From: a bacterium
GTDB taxonomy: Bacteria > Bdellovibrionota_C > UBA2361 > OMII01
Reading direction: 5' to 3'
Length of the DNA: 7,014 nt
Assembly: GCA_017853915.1 (NCBI GenBank)
Contig: JAFMIS010000131.1
Location: forward strand, 1-7,014
Below are positions 4,549 through 7,014 of this stretch, in pieces. The position numbers and the translations under genes were made by a program. A model generated the notes under the pieces. That model ran no database searches. It was given only the letters and a program-made list of their open reading frames with translations, and had not been told where the DNA came from. Position 1 is the first letter of the stretch. Each line of letters starts with the position of its first letter.

Positions 4549-6819
4549 GTGAAGCTTCTTTCTCCCGAATCTTTGGATGACGCGCAGAGAGAGGTCCTGC
4601 GGAACTACTCTCGCTTTTTTCCTACCGGCGCGGTGTGCGTCAACGTAGTACTCGGTCGAGACCCCTGGGATATTCGCCCCCTGGTTTTGATGAACGGCAA
4701 GGTGCACATAACCAGGGTCTCTTCGCATCTTGATGAGTCGCAGATGCGTATCGTCATCGCCGACTTGGAGGGCTTCTCCGTAATCTTTTCGAGCGCGCAG
4801 AGGGTTATTCCCATTGCCGGGGAGGGCCGATGCCTGGTTGTTCGTCCCTTTGTAGCTGAAACTCTGCAAGATATCCTTGAGAAGGGGGAGCTTACTGGCT
4901 CTGCTTCTCGACGGGCAGTTGTTCAGAGCCTGATTAAACTCGTTCTCGCCTTGCACCGCAGAAATGTTGCGCACGGGCACATCTCTCCGTCCAATGTGGT
5001 TACGAACCAGGACGGCTTGGCACTTCTCGATCCGATTTTTGGATCGCTGAATGGGACACAGGATGCTTTCCTCGCTCCGGAGACCTCAGTCGGCATGGTT
5101 CCGCAGCCCTCGGCCGATCTGTTCTCTCTTGGTCGGATTATTAAACTCCTGCTGGGAGATACTCTGACCGAACATCAAAAGGCCCTTGTCGAACAGCTAT
5201 TACTAGCCTCACCCCGACACCGTCCTCCATTAGTTGAGGTAGCAGCGGCTTTTGATCTGACGGACTCGGAGTCGCCATCGGCGCATAGTGAACCGACTAC
5301 TACTCCGGCTAAGGGCAGCACAGGTCGCCTGGTGAAGCCAAGAAGCACGCGCCCGATCGCGCCTCCTGTTTCACCACCAGCGCAGCCCGGTGCTAAACCT
5401 CGGGGTTTTCCGCGCACGATCGTTCTGAGCATGACAGCAATCGCCGTGGCCGTTGTGGCCTTTAGATCTATCTCTCCACATTATTACTTTTCCCTCGTGC
5501 GCCACATACCTGCTCTCGCGAACCTCCATTCCTCGGATTTTGACCAACAATGGAAGAGTAATGACCCGGCGCAGATGACCCGAGTGGCCCAAGCCGCAGT
5601 GCTCGACGAAAATCCCGCCGCCATTTACACAATATCGAGCGATGTACTTCACGGCTCTAATCCAAAGGGAGTTCGCACCCGTCTGCTGCGAGTTGCCCTC
5701 GACCGGACCTGGGAGTCCGAGCTAAGCCAGTCTGATATTCATGCTGCCCTGGTGGTGGCATTAATGGAGCTTGTACCGGAGGGACTAAAACAACTTCCTC
5801 CTCTAGCAGAGCTTCATCCCGCCGTCATAGTAGCAATCGCCGCTGAAACTGAACCATCGAAGGCGAATAAGGAGTTGAAAGCTATCTCAGTCGATAAGGT
5901 CACAAGCCTTCCAGCGCCTTTTGGGGCTCTCTTTCAGCAGCTCAAGGAGGTAGGGTACACATCCCTTGGATCCCCGCAGGCAATCAGCCTCGCGGCGATA
6001 GCCACAGGGGATACGCGCGCCCAGGCGTTTGAGGGACTGCTCAGCAGCACCCCCGAGGCTAAGCAGACGAGGAGCGAAGATAAAACAATTAAGCTGATCT
6101 CAATCGCATTACCCGTAATAGCTCACAATCCAGCCGCAGTATCAGAATTACTAGCCACTCTTCGTGCGCAGGGAGGGGACCTTGCGGGTCGCGCGAGCTG
6201 GTTTGAAATTGAGGATATCGCCGGATGGTCAGAGACTCAGCCGATTGATCAGGTGAAGATCATTCTTGGCACCTTACCCGCGAACTCCCTTGATATGGTC
6301 AAGTACGTTGACCTACTCTCGTTTCCCTCAGCGCCCATCCGCGAGCAGGCCATCGCTAGGCTTAAGGAAAAATTCGTTCCAGCCTCGGCGGAGCGACTTC
6401 TTTTCACGCTTGCCAGCGACGCGAATCAACTTAATCGAGAGCAAAGCGTCGCTCTGGTGTCCGCGATTCAAGAGCGCGACGAGACGCGCAGAAAGCAGTT
6501 CATCCAGAAATGGTTCGATCTCAAACCCGCGCCTGACACCGTGCTGTTGGTGCTCTTATCTCGTGCTCACCTCGATACGAATGATTTTTTTAACTGGGAG
6601 GCAGCGAGCTATTTGCGAAAGAATTCGTGGAGGGCGTCTTTCGATGTTCTTAAACTCCTTGCGACCCATCCGATCCCCTCTGCCAGAGTGCTAGCCTACG
6701 GACGACTCGATCCGTCTATCGCTGCTGAGAGGGACTTCTTGAAACAGAGACTCTCAGTTGAAAAGGATCCGGTATGCCTCAAGAGCTTGATGGAGAAACT
6801 CTCGGTGCTACCCAAGTAA
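4549..6819 (+). CDS. Single-pass membrane protein with N-terminal pseudokinase domain and helical C-terminal region
   Basis: The 756-residue product starts with a degenerate Ser/Thr-kinase-like domain (about 25-235). Its C-lobe landmarks can be aligned. 'LVLALHRRNVAHGHISPSNV' (131-150) corresponds to the catalytic loop, but HRD is H142-G143-H144 and the usual Lys is S146, while N149 is kept. 'LALLDPIFG' (157-165) stands for DFG, keeping D161. 'FLAPE' (175-179) is the APE motif, and 'SADLFSLGRIIKLLLGD' (188-204) is the helix F block. No glycine-rich loop or clear VAIK lysine is visible. Loss of the catalytic aspartate argues for a non-phosphorylating pseudokinase. Residues 240-288 are a Pro/Ser/Thr/Lys-rich linker, and 290-305 (TIVLSMTAIAVAVVAF) a membrane helix with basic residues before it, so the kinase-like part should be cytoplasmic. 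Residues 320-756 are Ala/Leu-rich helices, perhaps HEAT-like near 594-622 and 708-755. The start is GTG, with AAAGG 12 bases upstream, rather far. Its partners are not encoded next to it. Confidence 0.85.
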   Translation: MKLLSPESLDDAQREVLRNYSRFFPTGAVCVNVVLGRDPWDIRPLVLMNGKVHITRVSSHLDESQMRIVIADLEGFSVIFSSAQRVIPIAGEGRCLVVRPFVAETLQDILEKGELTGSASRRAVVQSLIKLVLALHRRNVAHGHISPSNVVTNQDGLALLDPIFGSLNGTQDAFLAPETSVGMVPQPSADLFSLGRIIKLLLGDTLTEHQKALVEQLLLASPRHRPPLVEVAAAFDLTDSESPSAHSEPTTTPAKGSTGRLVKPRSTRPIAPPVSPPAQPGAKPRGFPRTIVLSMTAIAVAVVAFRSISPHYYFSLVRHIPALANLHSSDFDQQWKSNDPAQMTRVAQAAVLDENPAAIYTISSDVLHGSNPKGVRTRLLRVALDRTWESELSQSDIHAALVVALMELVPEGLKQLPPLAELHPAVIVAIAAETEPSKANKELKAISVDKVTSLPAPFGALFQQLKEVGYTSLGSPQAISLAAIATGDTRAQAFEGLLSSTPEAKQTRSEDKTIKLISIALPVIAHNPAAVSELLATLRAQGGDLAGRASWFEIEDIAGWSETQPIDQVKIILGTLPANSLDMVKYVDLLSFPSAPIREQAIARLKEKFVPASAERLLFTLASDANQLNREQSVALVSAIQERDETRRKQFIQKWFDLKPAPDTVLLVLLSRAHLDTNDFFNWEAASYLRKNSWRASFDVLKLLATHPIPSARVLAYGRLDPSIAAERDFLKQRLSVEKDPVCLKSLMEKLSVLPK

Positions 6820-6885
6820 TCCAGCGGTCATGAATCAATCGGACTCAATAAATGAGGATCCCTTTGAGTGCGGCCGGGTATAACG
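6820..6885. repeat. Copy 1 of a diverged direct repeat, period 129 bp
   Basis: This segment directly follows the pseudokinase stop. Compared without gaps with the sequence 129 bp to its right, 44 of 65 bases agree (6821-6885 against 6950-7014). Identity is concentrated at the ends: GCGGTCAT-(1 base)-AATCA near the left, and CCGGGTATAACG (12 of 12) at the right. It contains a possible hairpin, ACTCAA (6843-6848) with TTGAGT (6864-6869). What the unit does is unknown. Confidence 0.65.
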
Positions 6886-6921
6886 GAAACCAAAAATGTT
6901 GACGGTGATTCGAGACATTTA

Positions 6922-6940
6922 GGCGCCCGACCCGGGCGCC
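6922..6940. terminator. Strong GC hairpin without a T-tract (possible terminator or structured spacer)
   Basis: GGCGCCCG (6922-6929), loop ACC and CGGGCGCC (6933-6940) form a perfect 8-bp all-GC stem. It lies 102 bases after the pseudokinase stop and between the two repeat copies. It is followed by CTCCAATTAATT on the plus strand and TAAATGTC on the minus strand, so neither side has the run of T expected of an intrinsic terminator. A weaker stem, AAATGT (6894-6899) with ACATTT (6915-6920), abuts it on the left. The hairpin is certain as sequence; its role as terminator is a guess. Confidence 0.4.
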
Positions 6941-6948
6941 CTCCAATT

Positions 6949-7014
6949 AATTGCGGTCATCAATCAGGGCCACCCAACAAACGATGCCCCTATGGGGGGC
7001 CGCCGGGTATAACG
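6949..7014. repeat. Copy 2 of the 129-bp-period direct repeat, running to the window edge
   Basis: This is the partner of 6820-6885. Its right-hand block GCCGCCGGGTATAACG agrees with copy 1 in 15 of 16 bases and ends exactly at the last base of the window, so the unit may continue or repeat further. It can form a stronger hairpin than copy 1: 6968-6976 pairs with 6993-7001 in eight of nine positions, with a loop of similar size at nearly the same place. Confidence 0.65.

Noticed and set aside
4513..4980. Minus-strand open frame of 155 codons opposite the pseudokinase start
   Set aside because: It is antisense to the kinase-like domain, has no family features, and its end would run into the pseudokinase control region.
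6266..6694. Plus-strand open frame of 142 codons inside the pseudokinase gene
   Set aside because: It is a +1-frame shadow rich in Arg, Ser and Pro, as expected from out-of-frame reading of the real gene.
6820..7014. Integron attC-type site in the repeat tail (GTATAAC and ACCCAAC look like RYYYAAC cores)
   Set aside because: GTATAAC breaks the core consensus, ACCCAAC is not kept in copy 1, no paired GTTRRRY core is present, and no integrase is in the window.

Overview
The window carries seven protein genes, one of them partial, and a short repeat-bearing tail. It looks like chromosomal DNA of a Gram-negative-type bacterium of moderate GC content. It has queuosine tRNA-modification genes (queA-tgt) and the MEP isoprenoid pathway gene ispG, which together point to a bacterial housekeeping region. 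The IspG sequence is of the form with a 'RYNPGHLYHHE' segment and 'VVDLQESYKLA' in place of the enterobacterial 'ADIHFDYRIA'. From memory this resembles planctomycete-like versions, but I would not assign a phylum from it. There are no rRNA, tRNA, CRISPR or insertion-sequence signals.

Layout. (1) Positions 1-1321, plus strand: the 3' end of queA overlaps the start of tgt by the four bases ATGA. These are consecutive steps around queuosine: Tgt inserts preQ1 into tRNA and QueA then builds the epoxycyclopentane ring. The yajC-secD-secF genes that often follow tgt are absent. (2) Positions 1427-2041, plus: an unrecognised, largely helical 204-residue protein. (3) Positions 2089-3029, minus: a tightly coupled two-gene operon. 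The first gene encodes a small exported protein with a weak resemblance to Rap1a/Tai-type proteins. The second encodes a phosphoribosyltransferase-fold protein with an altered PRPP motif. (4) Positions 3030-3250: the divergent intergenic region, where candidate promoters for the two directions overlap almost completely. (5) Positions 3251-4423, plus: ispG with its full iron-sulfur ligand set. (6) Positions 4549-6819, plus: a 756-residue single-pass membrane protein with a degenerate, kinase-like N-terminal domain and a long helical C-terminal part. A promoter-like sequence with an adjacent 10-bp palindrome precedes it. (7) Positions 6820-7014: non-coding tail with two diverged copies of a ~65-bp unit spaced exactly 129 bp apart, with a strong hairpin between them.

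The most interesting items are the membrane pseudokinase, the exported-protein/PRTase-like gene pair, and the unexplained 129-bp-period repeat at the right edge. The repeat preserves reading frame and runs off the window.
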